Made by a program: the position numbers and the translations under genes. Below are positions 13,901 to 14,954 of a stretch of DNA of 14,954 bases, one piece after another. The notes below the pieces were generated by a model, which made no database searches, was not told where the DNA came from, and was given only the letters and a program-made list of their open reading frames with translations. Origin of the DNA: Methylomonas sp. (GTDB lineage: Bacteria; Pseudomonadota; Gammaproteobacteria; Methylococcales; Methylomonadaceae); the NCBI GenBank assembly GCA_026989715.1, contig JALSIU010000238.1, positions 1 to 14,954 of the forward strand, written 5' to 3'. Each line of letters opens with the position of its first letter. Position 1 is the stretch's first letter.

Positions 13901-14954
13901 TGTACAGAATATCTTCATCAGTCATATGAATGTATTCGCGTACAGAGGCATTACCAAATGTATGTCCTGCGCCTTCATTACGTTCCTTAAATAAACCTAA
14001 GAAAGGAATGTCACTTTCTGTTGTGACCTTTAAGGCTTTTACATGCCATTCGGTGGCACTGGTCGCAATATCTGCAAAGCGCACGCCACCTACTGATGAA
14101 TTAATGTTAGGAAAATAGGCTTTGAGTGTCGGCTCGTTAGTGTCTATATAGTTAGATTCGAAAAATTCGCCGCCAATATAACTTTCTGCCGTACAGAGGC
14201 CAAATTTCCCCATGATTTTCATTAGGGATTTTTCAACCGCTTTTTGGTAACGGTCTAGTGCCGCTTGTTGTTGGTCGGCACTGTATTCTGAGAGGACGCG
14301 ATTATGGACACTTAATGGGCAAATGGCCGAAGCTCCAAAGCCCAAAATAGTTGCCACATCATGCGCACTCACTGCTTGGCCTGTTTCGGAAACCAGCGAT
14401 GAATTAAAGCGCAGCCCCTCTTGTACCAAGTGTTGATTGGCCGCAGAAATCATTAATAAAGCAGGAATAGCCGCTTGTTTCTCAGTGATGTTAATATCAC
14501 TGAGAATAATGATACCGGTATTGTTACCGGCGGCTTGCTCCACTTGCTGACAAACCTTAGTGAGTGCCTGTTGCAGGTTTTTGGCATTTTGTTCGGCACT
14601 GTCGGTATCAATAGTATACAAAGCATCAATCGTGACGACACTAACGCTTGTTTGCTGGCGTATTTGTGCTAATTGGGTGCGCTGTAGAATGGGGGAGTTA
14701 ATAACTAATTGTTTGCTATCGCCTGTAGAAAAATTAGGTTTAGCACCTAATGCCACACGTAAAGTCATACCATCGCTTTCACGTAATGAATCTAATGGTG
14801 GATTGGTTACTTGTGCAAAGCGTTGACTAAAATAGCGTGACATGCCGCCTTCTGCAGCCGATAGTGCATTGGGTGCTAGCCCATAACCCATTGCGGAAAT
14901 TTTTTCCAACCCTGTGCTTAGCATAGGGTCGAGTAAAAATTTAAAACTTTCTTG
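10902..14954 (-). CDS. gltB: Glutamate synthase large (alpha) subunit-like protein, N-terminus beyond the right edge
   Basis: 1350 residues are visible and the frame is still open at 14954, so the start and the glutaminase domain (about 400-450 residues in the family) lie outside. The visible part begins in the central domain (YFSQRFAQVTNPPLDSLRE, 14770-14835). It continues through the FMN synthase domain with GAMSHGAL, SNSGEGGE (near 13258-13280) and AGNTGGTGAA, then the GXGXG helix domain (about 11650-12130). The normal role is to use glutamine-derived ammonia and 2-oxoglutarate to make glutamate with electrons from GltD. Oddities: about 104 unrecognised residues (13410-13722) sit between central and FMN domains; the cluster cysteines are spaced Cx5Cx3C (codons at 12630, 12612, 12600) rather than the usual Cx5Cx4C; and about 170 extra residues follow the normal C-terminus. 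The total would be about 1750-1800 residues versus about 1490 in E. coli. No gltD follows. Confidence 0.9.
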   Translation of the reverse strand, partial: QESFKFLLDPMLSTGLEKISAMGYGLAPNALSAAEGGMSRYFSQRFAQVTNPPLDSLRESDGMTLRVALGAKPNFSTGDSKQLVINSPILQRTQLAQIRQQTSVSVVTIDALYTIDTDSAEQNAKNLQQALTKVCQQVEQAAGNNTGIIILSDINITEKQAAIPALLMISAANQHLVQEGLRFNSSLVSETGQAVSAHDVATILGFGASAICPLSVHNRVLSEYSADQQQAALDRYQKAVEKSLMKIMGKFGLCTAESYIGGEFFESNYIDTNEPTLKAYFPNINSSVGGVRFADIATSATEWHVKALKVTTESDIPFLGLFKERNEGAGHTFGNASVREYIHMTDEDILYIKDKSPEISDSAYTDFGYEKRTPEQIDNFGITPAYRNFTRILMEERDNRPAALRDVLSYPADISRAQETAEFDAILGKQNLRGNNNFCIRGLVVTKHDTHFSIAFTQDNSKQRLSNLAAHFKARFNDNSAEFIVTDSTIEVNFAAATNSIFAHYLTHIKTAHNVISLSQVQPAHEITAVLATGAMSHGALLAEAHEAVAQGTNIAGALSNSGEGGEHSSRFNTLKSSKIKQFASGRFGVWAGYLADLNIEEIEIKIAQGAKPGEGGQLPAAKVSVEIAAARGGTPKVELISPPPHHDTYSIEDLGQLIHDAKAARVKVVVKLVSSEGIGTIAVGVAKAGADVINVAGNTGGTGAAAVTSLKNTGRSPEIGIAEVHQALAANGLRDKVVLRCSAAHQNGSDVVKSAILGADSFEFGTTALMMLRCVMAKNCNVRCPAGLTTIHEEFKGDPRVLAQYFMNLAHEVREILATLGYHSLAEIRGQTDLLHLINHECMVGQLDFTKLLKYVPVVTVADPIYLEADFSIDDKIFASFKNNFIHGTQQQVIIEGADFKLNNRHKTVGGQTALDIERVLAYELSSEQIAANGKIYTNQHKRRYLAPDTLIVRTTGSAGQSYAAFNNDGMRLEHTGTCNDGVGKTASGGTIIIKSPGGGHKVPGENVLVGNFTLFGATGGKTFINGEAGDRFAVRNSGAMAVVEGVGDFACEYMTNGAVLNLGSFGKGFCNGMSGGNAYQYDPENKLADLYDASSVEIRSLTEDSDTARAHEQFVLYMLEQHAEYAESSVAQKLLHNWSNERQHFKFAIPLWLYKTQTAEFIAKSVERKLMIEELAVNEAQQQIQQVQAAYANEEVLFAGQTPAYGETDSPLAFNLINSFAVLNKATQIASTQARNAEQTETVAKQLITTKARKLQDALLKETREAYANYDDAQLAILLADKRLNDYKQALSLRDVQSIYSIGSTNWIIEQTEINHAALVDIPAVAEYLAALNSQAVMQDIIKTKEAA

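Noticed and set aside
1..14954. CRISPR array, tRNA, rRNA, insertion sequence or prophage
   Set aside because: I saw no regularly spaced repeats, cloverleaf, ribosomal RNA signature, transposase, integrase or phage structural gene.

Overview
The window is about 15 kb of AT-rich, densely coding bacterial DNA. It has ten complete protein genes, two genes cut by the window edges, and no rRNA, tRNA, insertion sequence, phage gene or CRISPR array that I can recognise. A lipoprotein signal, a c4-like dihaem cytochrome c and a CysJ-type reductase point to a Gram-negative proteobacterium. Protein style and base composition suggest an AT-rich gammaproteobacterium, perhaps near Methylococcales or Thiotrichales, but that placement is an impression and not a demonstrated identification.

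Layout. Positions 1-230 (minus) hold the 5' end of an unrecognised gene. Positions 482-3597 (plus) hold a two-gene unit: a peptide-type ABC substrate-binding lipoprotein with an unusual C-terminal membrane helix, overlapping by one base a DppB-type permease. The second permease and the ATPases of such a transporter are absent. Positions 3725-4843 (plus) hold a TerB-like helical protein and a secreted dihaem cytochrome c, closed by a 12-bp perfect inverted repeat. Positions 4910-8343 are a signalling region: a PP2C phosphatase (minus) is divergent from a PknB-type membrane Ser/Thr kinase (plus), which is followed by a 95-aa conserved protein of unknown role and an exported EF-hand protein. Positions 8528-8922 (minus) hold two overlapping genes for small two-helix membrane proteins that look like relatives of each other. 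Positions 9060-14954 (minus) hold a large glutamate synthase alpha-type protein, running off the right edge, followed downstream by a diflavin reductase of the CysJ family.

How the genes may work together. The kinase and phosphatase very probably form a reversible phosphorylation pair; their intergenic region contains two outward-facing TATAAT boxes inside an inverted repeat, so the two genes may be co-regulated. The most intriguing feature is the glutamate synthase. It has an unrecognised insert of about 104 residues before its FMN domain, a C-terminal extension of about 170 residues, and an altered cysteine spacing in the [3Fe-4S] motif. No gltD small subunit follows it; an NADPH-FAD-FMN reductase does. 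A flavodoxin-type reductase feeding electrons to this enzyme is an attractive hypothesis, but the sequence alone cannot prove it.
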